In this document: positions 1 through 7,958 of the stretch, one piece after another
How the letters are laid out: every line of letters begins with the position of its first letter
How positions within the stretch are numbered: the first letter of the stretch is position 1
NCBI RefSeq assembly: GCF_023555005.1
Contig: NZ_JAMJPJ010000026.1
Span: 1-50,925, forward strand
Direction: 5' to 3'
Length of the DNA: 50,925 nt
DNA from: Halomonas llamarensis
Lineage (GTDB): Bacteria; Pseudomonadota; Gammaproteobacteria; Pseudomonadales; Halomonadaceae
Translations under genes and position numbers: made by a program
The notes under the pieces: generated by a model
The model's database searches: none
What the model was told of the DNA's origin: nothing
Seen by the model: only the letters and a program-made list of their open reading frames with translations

Positions 1-1
1 C

Positions 2-430
2 CAAAATGCGCTTATCAGCACCGTGGCTGGGCAAGGTTTCGCCTGCCATCCGTTTGGCTTCTTCGGCGTAGAACTCGACAAACGACGCGCCGTAAGCGAC
101 TTCGCCGCGCGACTCGGCAATCGGTTTGCCCTGTTCCAGCGTCATCAGTCGGGCGAGCGCTTCTTGGTGATCCATAATGGCATCGAACCAAGCGCGTAAC
201 AGGTTGGCGCGCGCTTTGGCCGTGTGTTGACGCCACGCGGGCCAGGCGGCTTCGGCGGCGGCGACCGCCTCCAGGGTTTCCTCCGCACCAAGGTCAGGCA
301 CTTCAGCGAGCGTTTCACCGTTTTCAGGGTTGGTGACAGCAAAGCGCGTTCCACTACTACGCCACTCACCGCCGATAAAAGCGTCGGAAATAAGGACATC
401 AGGAAGTTGATACATATAATTTTTACTCAT
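2..430 (-). CDS. gabD: Succinate-semialdehyde dehydrogenase, N-terminal part (runs off window)
   Basis: The first 143 codons are visible, starting at ATG 430-428, and the gene continues left of the window. The translation starts MSKNYMYQLPDVLISDAF, followed by a Rossmann-type ALDH N-terminus (FIGGEWR, NPENGE) and the SSADH-typical stretch FVEFYAEEAKRMAGETLPS, ending near GADKRIL. SSADH/GabD enzymes oxidise succinate semialdehyde to succinate with NAD(P)+, the last step of GABA breakdown. It is the last visible gene of the minus-strand operon that starts with guanidinobutyrase, 45 nt downstream of another aldehyde dehydrogenase. GABA made by guanidinobutyrase would be drained through it once a transaminase has acted. 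The catalytic Glu/Cys region lies outside the window, so glutarate-semialdehyde dehydrogenase is a possible alternative. Confidence 0.85.
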   Translation of the reverse strand, partial: MSKNYMYQLPDVLISDAFIGGEWRSSGTRFAVTNPENGETLAEVPDLGAEETLEAVAAAEAAWPAWRQHTAKARANLLRAWFDAIMDHQEALARLMTLEQGKPIAESRGEVAYGASFVEFYAEEAKRMAGETLPSHGADKRIL

Positions 431-475
431 GCTTTCGAGATTAGGGCATAAAAGATAAATCGGTATACATTAACG

Positions 476-1924
476 TTAGCTTTCAGGCCCCATAAGGTGC
501 TTAACCTGAAGGTATTCTGCCATCCCCCAGGGACCCAGCTCACGGCCAATACCACTAATCCCAAAGCCGCCCCAACTGGCTTCTGGCAGGACGAGCTGTT
601 CGGTGTTGTACCAGACGCTACCCGCACGCAGCCGTTGACCAACGCGACGGGCACGCTCGACATCCCCGGCGATTACCGTGGCCGCCAGGCCGAATGGGCT
701 GGCGTTAGCCAGCTCGACGGCTTGCTCATCGTTACTCACACTGCGCCCACATAGCACAGGGCCGAAAATCTCTTCCTGCCATAATGGGCTTTCGACAGGT
801 ACGTCGCGAAATAACGTCGGGGCCACAAACTCACCCTGCTCGGGCAGCTGACGGTGATCGCTATCGCGCACCGCCACCAGTGCGTCTTTTCGGGCAAGCT
901 CAAGATATTCCTCGACCACTTTCCGCTGCTTGGCGCTGGTCATTGGCCCCATGTCCGTATCCTCTGCCAGCGGATCCCCCAGCCGGATAGCATCCATTCT
1001 TTGACCTAGCGCGTCGTAAAGGGCATCGGCCAGCGAGTCATGCACGATAAGGCGCGAGGTTGCCGAACACACCTGCCCGGAATTAAAGAAGATACCGGCC
1101 ATTACCCAATCGGCAGCCTGGTCAACGTCGGCATCACTGAGCACCAGAACGGGCGATTTGCCCCCCAGCTCCAGCGACACATTGCGGACACCCTGGGCGG
1201 CGGCATGCATTACCTTTTCCCCCACGGCGTTACTACCGGTGAAGGAAAGCTTATCGACATCAGGATGAGTCGTTAGTGGCGCTCCAACATGCTCGCCATC
1301 GCCATGCACCAGGTTAAAAACGCCCGGCGGCAGTTCCACTTCCTCGGCGATTTCAGCCAGCGCCTGCTCGGGTAGCGGCGTCACTTCCGAGGGTTTAAAT
1401 ACCACCGTACAGCCCGCTGCCAGAGCCGGTGCAATCTTCCAGGCACTGGTCACCAATGGAAAGTTCCAAGGAGAAATCAGCCCCACCACGCCCGCGGGGT
1501 CTTCGAATGTTTGAACCCGAACGCCCTCCATGCTGTGTGACACACTACGCCCTTGACCCGCTTCCAGCTCATGGGCCAATCCGGCGTAGTAGCGATAGCA
1601 AGCAATCGCATCGTCGAGATCAATGGCCGTCTCAGCAAGCGCCTTGCCGTTATTGCGTGATGAAAGGCGCATTAACGACTCACGACGTGCTGCTAGCGCA
1701 TCAGCGAACGCCGACAAATACTCGCCTCGACGACCCCCGCCCAGCGCTTGCCACTCTGGCAAAGCACGCCGAGCAGCAGCCACCGCCGCCGCGACATCAG
1801 CCGGATCCCCGACCGTGACCTCAGCAATGACTTCCTGACGATAGGGATCAGTAACAGCCAGTCGCGCTTGGCCGTGACTTTCCACCCAACGGTTATAGAT
1901 GAAGTGTTGTGTGAGTTGTTGCAA
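476..1924 (-). CDS. Aldehyde dehydrogenase, ALDH10/betaine-aldehyde type; probable 4-guanidinobutyraldehyde dehydrogenase
   Basis: An NAD(P)+-dependent aldehyde dehydrogenase of about 482 residues. Visible motifs are SPWNFPL, FTGS, the general-base segment LELGGKSP (about residue 250) and the nucleophile segment NSGQVCSATSR (about residue 285). The last, and the C-terminal GRELGPWGMAEYL, resemble the plant/bacterial betaine- and aminoaldehyde-dehydrogenase group. I chose the TTG start at 1924 because GAGAGGA lies 7 nt upstream and it leaves 22 nt after the upstream gene. A longer ATG start at 2008 would overlap that gene by 62 nt and has no family support. Its position between a ThDP decarboxylase and SSADH suggests it oxidises 4-guanidinobutyraldehyde to 4-guanidinobutyrate. 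This substrate is inferred, and betaine aldehyde or aminoaldehydes are alternatives. Confidence 0.85.
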   Translation of the reverse strand: MQQLTQHFIYNRWVESHGQARLAVTDPYRQEVIAEVTVGDPADVAAAVAAARRALPEWQALGGGRRGEYLSAFADALAARRESLMRLSSRNNGKALAETAIDLDDAIACYRYYAGLAHELEAGQGRSVSHSMEGVRVQTFEDPAGVVGLISPWNFPLVTSAWKIAPALAAGCTVVFKPSEVTPLPEQALAEIAEEVELPPGVFNLVHGDGEHVGAPLTTHPDVDKLSFTGSNAVGEKVMHAAAQGVRNVSLELGGKSPVLVLSDADVDQAADWVMAGIFFNSGQVCSATSRLIVHDSLADALYDALGQRMDAIRLGDPLAEDTDMGPMTSAKQRKVVEEYLELARKDALVAVRDSDHRQLPEQGEFVAPTLFRDVPVESPLWQEEIFGPVLCGRSVSNDEQAVELANASPFGLAATVIAGDVERARRVGQRLRAGSVWYNTEQLVLPEASWGGFGISGIGRELGPWGMAEYLQVKHLMGPES

Positions 1925-1946
1925 GAGAGGTTCCTCTCGATAGAAA

Positions 1947-3605
1947 TCAATGGGAGTCGAGCAAGCGATGCGTCTCGGGCTGAACTGCTTCGTGCCAGGC
2001 GAAGGCATCGATCTCGACCAGAACCGGCCCGTTCAACGGTCTGTTGTTCAGCACAGACGCCAGCTCGTTCGGGGCTTTAACGCGCTTAGCCATACATCCG
2101 AAGCCAGCGGCCAGCATTTGAAAATCCGGGGCCTGAATATCCACCCCAAGACGACGCACACCGGCGCCGTCCATAAAGCGGCGAATTTCTTCATACCCCT
2201 GATTGTGCCAAAGCACCACGACCACAGGCAGTGACTCTTCTACCGCGCAGGCCAATTCAGAAAGCGTAAACATGATGCCGCCGTCACCCACCAGCGCTAC
2301 GACCGGCAACTCAGCACGCCCTAAGCTTGCCCCCATGGCGGCGGGCAAGCCGTAGCCCAACGTGCCATAGCCGGTGGACGCATTGAAAAAACGCCTTGGC
2401 GCCGGTTGGGAAACGAGATGATTGGCGGCGTAGGTGGTCGCGCAGGAATCGCCCACCAAGATAGCGTCGGGTAAGCTTTCACCCAGCACCTCAAACAGCG
2501 GCACATAAGGGGCGAATGCTGGATCTTTCTCCACCTCAAGCGCCTGCCAGGCCGCTGTCACCCGCGCCTCACCATCCCGCTGTCGGGGCAACTCGACACA
2601 GCGTGCCGCCAGGGATTGAAGGGTTAGCCCGGCATCCGCCACTATTGCCAGTTCGGCAAACTGGTTGCGCGCCAGTTGCTCGGCGTCGATATCCACCCGG
2701 ATCAGGCGCCCCGTAAGCGCAAAGCCATCGTCAAAGACCACATCGTAGTCGGTCTCGCCCAACTCGGTGCCAATGGCCAAGATTACGTCGGCCTCCCTCG
2801 CCAACTCGCGTACGGGCGGCAGGGAAACATTGGCGCCCAAATCGAGAGGATGATGGCGGCCCAACAGCCCTTTGGCATTGATGGTCGTGACCGTCGGGGC
2901 ATCTAGCGCCTCCACCAGCGTGCGCGCCGCATCAGGCGCTGGTACACAGCCACCCCCCAGCAATACCAGTGGACGACTTGCCGCTGAAAGCCACTCCATT
3001 GCCGTATCCAGCGCCGTAGGGTCGGGGGCTGGCTTGGCCATCGCAGTGCGCTGCCAGTGAGCTGGCTCAGCGACCGGTGCATTGAACAGGTCAATCGGAA
3101 TTTCAATATGCACGGGCCCCGGCCGAGCACTTTCGAACACGGCAAAGGCCCGGGCCAGTGCATCGGGAAGCCCGTCGGGCGTTGCCAGCGTGTAGCTGAA
3201 GCGCGATAGGCCTGCCGTCAGCTGTTGCTGGCTAGGTAGCTCGTGAAGACGACCCTGACCGCGACCCAAGGTATCGCGGCGATTGACGCTGGAAATCACC
3301 AGCATGGGGATGGAGTCAGCCAATGCTTGCCCCATGGCCGTGGCAATATTGGTCATGCCGGGGCCGGTAATAATGAAACAGACGCCCGGCTGCCCGGTCG
3401 CCCGGGCATAACCGTCGGCCATAAACCCCGCGCCCTGTTCGTGGCGCGGTGTAATATGGCGGATCCCGCCTGAATCGCCTCCATCAAGCCCCCGGTAAAG
3501 CTCTACGGTATGCACACCGGGGATGCCGAAGACGGTATCTACCCCATAGGTATCGCGCAGCAAGCGAATAAGCAGTTCTGCACAGGTCATCGTTGCGTTT
3601 TTCAT
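1947..3605 (-). CDS. aruI: ThDP-dependent 5-guanidino-2-oxopentanoate (2-ketoarginine) decarboxylase, AruI-like
   Basis: A three-domain thiamine-diphosphate enzyme of about 552 residues in the acetolactate synthase/decarboxylase superfamily. The N-terminal Pyr domain has the catalytic Glu in HEQGAGFMADGYAR (about residue 52) and GPGMTN. The C-terminal PP domain has the ThDP/Mg motif starting GDGGIMFTLSELA and closing with LWHNQGYEE. In the arginine transaminase pathway AruI decarboxylates 2-ketoarginine to 4-guanidinobutyraldehyde. The neighbouring guanidinobutyrase, aldehyde dehydrogenase and SSADH supply the following steps, which is the main reason to prefer this over acetolactate synthase or benzoylformate decarboxylase. 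The ATG at 3605 overlaps the transporter stop as ATGA, implying translational coupling. An ATG at 3590 (MTCAELL) is an alternative start. No aminotransferase (AruH) is in the window. Confidence 0.75.
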   Translation of the reverse strand: MKNATMTCAELLIRLLRDTYGVDTVFGIPGVHTVELYRGLDGGDSGGIRHITPRHEQGAGFMADGYARATGQPGVCFIITGPGMTNIATAMGQALADSIPMLVISSVNRRDTLGRGQGRLHELPSQQQLTAGLSRFSYTLATPDGLPDALARAFAVFESARPGPVHIEIPIDLFNAPVAEPAHWQRTAMAKPAPDPTALDTAMEWLSAASRPLVLLGGGCVPAPDAARTLVEALDAPTVTTINAKGLLGRHHPLDLGANVSLPPVRELAREADVILAIGTELGETDYDVVFDDGFALTGRLIRVDIDAEQLARNQFAELAIVADAGLTLQSLAARCVELPRQRDGEARVTAAWQALEVEKDPAFAPYVPLFEVLGESLPDAILVGDSCATTYAANHLVSQPAPRRFFNASTGYGTLGYGLPAAMGASLGRAELPVVALVGDGGIMFTLSELACAVEESLPVVVVLWHNQGYEEIRRFMDGAGVRRLGVDIQAPDFQMLAAGFGCMAKRVKAPNELASVLNNRPLNGPVLVEIDAFAWHEAVQPETHRLLDSH

Positions 3606-4987
3606 CCTACTAACCAGTGAGCCATGACCACGATGATCGGCAACGTGATGGCGGTGCGGATCAAGAAGATAACGACCAGCTCCCAAAGTTTCAGCGGAAT
3701 CTTCGACTTGAGCAGCAACGCGCCTATTTCAGACATGTAAACCAATTGGGTCAGCGATAGGCAGGCGATGACAAAACGCGTCAGCTCGCTTTCGATATTG
3801 CTGGCTAACACGGCTGGCAGGAACATATCGGCAAAGCCGACCAGGGTGGCGGGTGCTGCAGCCTCAGCTTCAGGCAGCCCCATCCATTCCAGCACGGGCA
3901 CCATGGGCATCGACAACCACGTAAAGATGGGGGTGAACTCTGCCAGGATAAGTGCCACGGTGCCGATGGCGATAACCAGCGGCAACAGGCCGAAGAAAAT
4001 ATCCGCAACGTTGTACAGCGCAATGCGCACTAACTGACGAGGGCCCGGTGCCTTTTCGGCACGCGCCACTGCCATTCCCAAGCTATAGCGTAATAGGCCT
4101 TGTTTACCGGTACGTTCTTCCTGCAATTGACAGCCGACCGGCGGGTAGTAGCTATTCGACTTGAGTGATAACGGCGGTAACCGAGGCACGATCACTGCTG
4201 CGACAAGCCCTGCCACAACGACCGTGAGGTAGAAAGGCACGAAGAGGTGATTGATACCGATGAAGCTGGTCACCAGGATCGCAAACGCAATCGACACGAT
4301 GGAGAAATTGGTCGCGATGGATGCCGCTTCGCGGCAGTTGTAAAAGCCCTTTTCATACTGCTGAGTCGTGATCAGCACTCCGACAGTACCTGAGCCCATC
4401 CAGGACGCCGTGGCATCAATAGCACTGCGTCCCGGTAAGCCAAAAATCCACCTAAAGGGCGTGCGCAAAAGGCTCCCAATAAACTCCATAAAGCCGAAGT
4501 CGACCAAAAAGGGCAACAAAATGGCAGCGAAGAAGAAAAAGGTCAGCAACACAGGTGCCAGATCGTTGAGCATCACTCCGCCTGTGTAGGAAGCGATGGC
4601 AAATTCAGGGCCAAACTGGAAGTAGGTCATCAGCGCGAAAATCGCCCCGAGCCCACGCATGGTGACCCACACTGGCGCCACATCGAAAAGCTCCCCCAGC
4701 GCGCTATCCTGCGCCCAATGCGGCTTGGTGACCTTCACATAGGCCGTTATCACCAGCGACAGGCACAGCACAGCGGTGGCAATCGCTGGCAGCGCATCGC
4801 CTAAAAGCGTCTGAAGACTATCAGCGGCTAGCCCCATGCCAATATTGATGGTGTCATCAAAAGAGAACGGCACCAGAAACAGTAAGACGCCGATGATTGA
4901 CGGCACGAGAAACTTGATCAGGCCGTGACGCGAGAGCGGAGCCCCTTCATTCGCGATATCATCAGAGCTATCAAGGGAAGAAGGCAT
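3602..4987 (-). CDS. YjiH-family membrane protein (nucleoside-recognition/gate-domain transporter)
   Basis: A polytopic inner-membrane protein of 461 residues with about ten hydrophobic segments. It has conserved YjiH-like features, including the polar turn SAIDATASWMGSGTVGVLITTQQYE and the paired gate-like halves typical of nucleoside-recognition-domain proteins. The start ATG at 4987 has GAGG 6 nt upstream. The gene lies between guanidinobutyrase and the ketoarginine decarboxylase and overlaps the latter by 4 nt, so it probably serves the same pathway as importer of arginine or a guanidino compound. YjiH-family substrates are poorly known, so the cargo is inferred from position only. The N-terminal 20 residues are polar and acidic and are not a signal peptide. 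Confidence 0.7.
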   Translation of the reverse strand: MPSSLDSSDDIANEGAPLSRHGLIKFLVPSIIGVLLFLVPFSFDDTINIGMGLAADSLQTLLGDALPAIATAVLCLSLVITAYVKVTKPHWAQDSALGELFDVAPVWVTMRGLGAIFALMTYFQFGPEFAIASYTGGVMLNDLAPVLLTFFFFAAILLPFLVDFGFMEFIGSLLRTPFRWIFGLPGRSAIDATASWMGSGTVGVLITTQQYEKGFYNCREAASIATNFSIVSIAFAILVTSFIGINHLFVPFYLTVVVAGLVAAVIVPRLPPLSLKSNSYYPPVGCQLQEERTGKQGLLRYSLGMAVARAEKAPGPRQLVRIALYNVADIFFGLLPLVIAIGTVALILAEFTPIFTWLSMPMVPVLEWMGLPEAEAAAPATLVGFADMFLPAVLASNIESELTRFVIACLSLTQLVYMSEIGALLLKSKIPLKLWELVVIFLIRTAITLPIIVVMAHWLVG

Positions 4988-5075
4988 TGGTTACCTCGGA
5001 ATAAGTTGTCATTGTCATGGAGATAGTGATCGACCACGTTCGAAACCGATATGCTTGGCACTCGATACGTGGTAA

Positions 5076-6026
5076 TTAGTCGCGACGCATAACGCCCGGC
5101 AAAATGCACAGCATTTCATAGAGCAAGGTGGCGCCTACAAGGGCAGTATTGCCGCTCTGGTCGTAGGGTGGCGAAACTTCAACCAGATCGCCGCCGACAA
5201 TATTGAGCCCCGCTGCGCCACGAAGAATCTCAAGACCCTGCTGCGCGGTTAGGCCGCCCATTTCTACGGTGCCAGTGCCTGGAGCAACGGAGGGGTCCAG
5301 CGCATCAATATCAAAAGAGATGTAAACGGGCCTATCGCCCATCTGTTCACGCACTTCTGCCATCAGGGGGGCGAGCGACTGGTACCAACACTGCTCGGCC
5401 TGAACGACACGAAAGCCCTGGTCACGACACCAGTCGAAATCTTCTGCCGCATAGCCAGTACCCCGGAGTCCAATCTGAACCACGCGTTGACTATCCAGTA
5501 GACCCTCTTCCTGTGCGCGTCGGAACGGGCAACCATGCGCCACTTCCTCACCGAACATCGTGTCGTTGATATCGGCATGGGCATCAATATGAATCAAGCC
5601 AACCGGGCCATGCTTGTTGGCAATAGCGCGTAGCACTGGCCAGGTCAGGGTGTGCTCACCCCCCAGTGTTAACGGTACGCAATCGTGCGCCAATACTTGA
5701 TCGTAGAAGCCGGAGATGATGTCCAGGTTCTTGGGCAGGTTGAAGGTATTGATCGGCACGTCGCCGATGTCGGCAACCTGAAGGCTATCGAAGGGGGCGG
5801 CACGCGTGGCCATGTTGTAGGGACGCAACATCCGTGACTCATCACGAATCTGTCGCGGTCCCAGACGCGTGCCAGGGCGATTAGACGTGCCAATATCCAT
5901 CGGGATACCAATGAAAGCAGCATCTAGCCCCTTGGCGCCTTCTTGAGTCGGCAAGCGCATCATCGTGGCAGGACCACCAAATCTGGGCATGTCATTGCCA
6001 CCCAGTGGCTGGTTGAAGCGAGTCAT
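5076..6026 (-). CDS. gbuA: Guanidinobutyrase (arginase/agmatinase family)
   Basis: A 316-residue ureohydrolase hydrolysing 4-guanidinobutyrate to GABA and urea. The manganese ligands are visible in GGEHT, in DAHADIND and in SFDIDALDPSVAPGTG. As I recall the Pseudomonas GbuA sequence, the N-terminal FNQPLGGNDMPRFGGP and the segments GTSNRPGTRLGPR and FRRAQEEGL match it closely, favouring guanidinobutyrase over agmatinase (SpeB). The start ATG at 6026 has AGGAG 6 nt upstream. It is the first gene of the minus-strand catabolic operon, 88 nt before the transporter, and lies downstream of a sigma-54-type promoter and an array of palindromes, opposite a sigma-54 activator gene. Expression is therefore probably induced by a guanidino substrate. 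Confidence 0.88.
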   Translation of the reverse strand: MTRFNQPLGGNDMPRFGGPATMMRLPTQEGAKGLDAAFIGIPMDIGTSNRPGTRLGPRQIRDESRMLRPYNMATRAAPFDSLQVADIGDVPINTFNLPKNLDIISGFYDQVLAHDCVPLTLGGEHTLTWPVLRAIANKHGPVGLIHIDAHADINDTMFGEEVAHGCPFRRAQEEGLLDSQRVVQIGLRGTGYAAEDFDWCRDQGFRVVQAEQCWYQSLAPLMAEVREQMGDRPVYISFDIDALDPSVAPGTGTVEMGGLTAQQGLEILRGAAGLNIVGGDLVEVSPPYDQSGNTALVGATLLYEMLCILPGVMRRD

Positions 6027-6043
6027 GAACAGCTCCTATTGTT

Positions 6044-6080
6044 GTCAGGCGTCCTGCCGTGTTCGACAGGACTCCCTGAC
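6044..6080. promoter_or_regulatory. Nested inverted repeat at the gbuA transcription start region
   Basis: GTCAGG and GTCCTG on the left pair with CAGGAC and CCTGAC on the right around a 10-nt centre. The predicted start point of the sigma-54 promoter (about 6074) falls inside the right arm. It could therefore be an operator or, for the transcribed part, a leader hairpin. The function is not known. Confidence 0.5.
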
Positions 6081-6084
6081 CTAT

Positions 6085-6100
6085 TGCAGGAATCATGCCA
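6085..6100 (-). promoter_or_regulatory. Sigma-54 (-24/-12) promoter of the gbuA operon
   Basis: The minus strand reads TGGCATGATTCCTGCA, with GG and GC 12 nt apart and only two departures from the TGGCACRNNNNTTGCA consensus. The predicted start lies about 12 nt further, near 6074, giving a leader of about 48 nt before gbuA. The divergent gene encodes a sigma-54-type activator, which supports the call. Confidence 0.8.
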
Positions 6101-6130
6101 AGCCGTAGAATGCGCAATTCAGGGGAAAAT

Positions 6131-6146
6131 GATTCATTAATGGATC
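6131..6146. promoter_or_regulatory. Palindromic activator site 1 (GATNCANNANTGNATC)
   Basis: GATTCATTAATGGATC is an inverted repeat with a single mismatched pair. It is the first of three copies of the same 16-bp pattern between gbuA and its divergent activator. It lies about 65 bp upstream of the predicted gbuA start point, a workable position for an upstream activating sequence. Confidence 0.7.
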
Positions 6147-6163
6147 GTTTAGCGGCTCTATTT

Positions 6164-6179
6164 GATACAATAGTGAATC
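6164..6179. promoter_or_regulatory. Palindromic activator site 2
   Basis: GATACAATAGTGAATC fits the same GATNCANNANTGNATC pattern as sites 1 and 3. Its centre is 33 bp from site 1, close to three helical turns, so the two sites face the same side of the DNA. Confidence 0.7.
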
Positions 6180-6182
6180 GTC

Positions 6183-6198
6183 GATACAAAAATGGATC
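6183..6198. promoter_or_regulatory. Palindromic activator site 3, next to the regulator start
   Basis: GATACAAAAATGGATC fits the pattern again. It ends 12 nt before the ATG of the activator gene, so bound protein would block that gene's own expression. Autorepression is inferred. Confidence 0.65.
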
Positions 6199-6210
6199 AC
6201 TGAGTTACCC

Positions 6211-7644
6211 ATGAGCACCATTGATCACCTCGTTCTAGGTACTATCATCGATACCGCCCATGATCACTTTTTTGTGGTCACAGCCGACGGAACGATTGAC
6301 TATGTAAGCCCCAGCGCAGCGGCGGTCTACGGCATCTCTTGCGAGGAGCTGCGCGCTAGCAATGTGCAACGTCTCGAAGTCGACGGGGTATTGAATCCCT
6401 CCATTAGCATGGAAGTGATGCGCACCGGGCAGCCAGCGCAACTCATCCAGCGAACCGCCACCGGGCGCCGCGTTATTGCTCAAGCTCACCCGGTCTTCGA
6501 GAATGGAAAACTGGTGGCCGTGGTCAGTCGCTCAATGGACCTCACTGATCTGCAGCTGTTGCAGCAGGAATACGCGTTTCTTCAACAACGTTTTAGCGAA
6601 CACCTAAAGCGCAGTCAGGAACATGAGCAGGGAGATTTGTCGCTAGAGAGCGAGCTAAGCGAACTACAAATAAAAAGCCCCTTGATGCGTGAGATAGCCT
6701 TGCTGCTCAAGCGCGTCGCCCCCACCGATGCAACGGTGATGATGCTGGGCGAGTCTGGCGTCGGAAAGACCGCTTTCGCACGACAACTTCACCACTGGAG
6801 CGCCAGAAACGCGGGAGCCTTTGTCGATGTCAATTGCGCTGCCATACCTGAAAGCCTGTTCGAGGCCGAGATGTTCGGTTATCGATCTGGCGCATTCAGC
6901 GGTGCCGCCCCCGGCGGGCGCGTTGGTCTCATTGAGCAGGCAGCAGGCGGTACACTATTTCTTGATGAGATTGGCGAGCTCCCGCTGGCCATGCAAACCA
7001 AACTGCTGAAGGCCATTCAGGATGGGCGTATTGCACGCCTGGGTGAAAACCTGTCACGACAGGTTGATTTTCGCTTGGTCGTTGCCACCAATCGCAACCT
7101 CATGAAACGGGTTGAAGAAGGGACCTTTCGCCTTGATCTGTACTACCGGCTGAATGTGATTCCCGTCACGTTACCTCCTCTTCGTGAGCGTCGCGAGGAC
7201 ATCCCCGAACTGGTGAACCGCCAACTTGAAAGGCTGAACCGCCGGTATGGCCAGGAAAAGCTTCTCGCTCGCACGGTATGGCGGCCGCTAATGCGCCACG
7301 AGTGGCCAGGTAATGTGCGGGAATTGGAGAACTGGCTCGAACGGGCTTGGTTATCTTGCAATGACGTCATTCACGCCGACGTCCCCGGTTTGACTCACGC
7401 CGGTACAGCAGAGCCGCAAGCGCCTAACCATGCCGAGCACCCATCGAAGGCGACTGACGTGTCGACAATCGGCGTGGGTGAAGGTCTCAAGGATGCAACC
7501 AATCGCATAGAACGCAGCATTCTTGCTGAATTATGCGAGGCATTACCCTCTACCTATGCCATCGCGAAGCGGTTGGATATTAGTCAACCTAGCGTTGTAA
7601 GAAAGCTCAAACACCATCAGTTACGGGTTAAAAACACCACTTAA
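6211..7644 (+). CDS. PAS domain, sigma-54-interacting AAA+ transcriptional activator with TyrR-type HTH
   Basis: A 477-residue bacterial enhancer-binding protein. An N-terminal PAS domain (about residues 10-110, starting [16 protein letters not shown]) is followed by a short coiled linker. The AAA+ domain (about 150-380) has Walker A GESGVGKT, Walker [14 protein letters not shown] and the arginine-finger region [13 protein letters not shown]. The C-terminal HTH (about 435-470) contains [17 protein letters not shown] and resembles TyrR/PhhR. The sigma-54 contact loop reads GAFSGA instead of the usual GAFTGA. It faces the gbuA operon and probably activates that operon's sigma-54 promoter from the three 16-bp palindromes. 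The PAS domain presumably senses a guanidino or arginine metabolite. Because of the loop variant, a TyrR-like mode acting on sigma-70 promoters cannot be excluded. Confidence 0.85.
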   Translation: MSTIDHLVLGTIIDTAHDHFFVVTADGTIDYVSPSAAAVYGISCEELRASNVQRLEVDGVLNPSISMEVMRTGQPAQLIQRTATGRRVIAQAHPVFENGKLVAVVSRSMDLTDLQLLQQEYAFLQQRFSEHLKRSQEHEQGDLSLESELSELQIKSPLMREIALLLKRVAPTDATVMMLGESGVGKTAFARQLHHWSARNAGAFVDVNCAAIPESLFEAEMFGYRSGAFSGAAPGGRVGLIEQAAGGTLFLDEIGELPLAMQTKLLKAIQDGRIARLGENLSRQVDFRLVVATNRNLMKRVEEGTFRLDLYYRLNVIPVTLPPLRERREDIPELVNRQLERLNRRYGQEKLLARTVWRPLMRHEWPGNVRELENWLERAWLSCNDVIHADVPGLTHAGTAEPQAPNHAEHPSKATDVSTIGVGEGLKDATNRIERSILAELCEALPSTYAIAKRLDISQPSVVRKLKHHQLRVKNTT

Positions 7645-7809
7645 AACGTTTTGATCTGCTTGCCGCTATTCCATGCGGCTCACCGCATCCGCCATGGCCT
7701 GCATGATCTAAAGCTGGGCAGAGAGCGCCTGAATAAGGTCGCCACCTATGGTAGCGCCGCCCTGCTCAGCGCCCTGACCCTTGTCGGATTCGCTATCGGC
7801 ATCCTGTAG
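7645..7809 (+). pseudogene. frdD: Remnant of fumarate reductase subunit D (C-terminal end)
   Basis: Directly after the regulator stop, an open frame bounded by TAA (7643-7645) and TAG (7807-7809) encodes a peptide beginning NVLICLPLFHAAHRIRHGLHD. It ends in a hydrophobic helix (SALTLVGFAIGIL). From memory this matches the last third of FrdD, where the segment LPLW...HRMHHAMHDLK is followed by the final transmembrane helix. There is no ATG, no ribosome-binding site and no frdA, B or C nearby, so it is best read as a fossil of a deleted gene, perhaps an old rearrangement boundary. Positions 7810-7958 hold no gene I can support, only the upstream region of the next gene. Confidence 0.6.
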
Positions 7810-7958
7810 CCATTCACTCTCCCAGCCTACGGACCTAAAACCCAACAGGCTAATCGCTCTTTGTGGTGATCAACAACTGCCCAACTGGTGCGTAGCGACT
7901 CATCTCGGTTGCTCTACACGCGGTATTTGCGTTTCATAAATGAAGGATAACCGTATCA

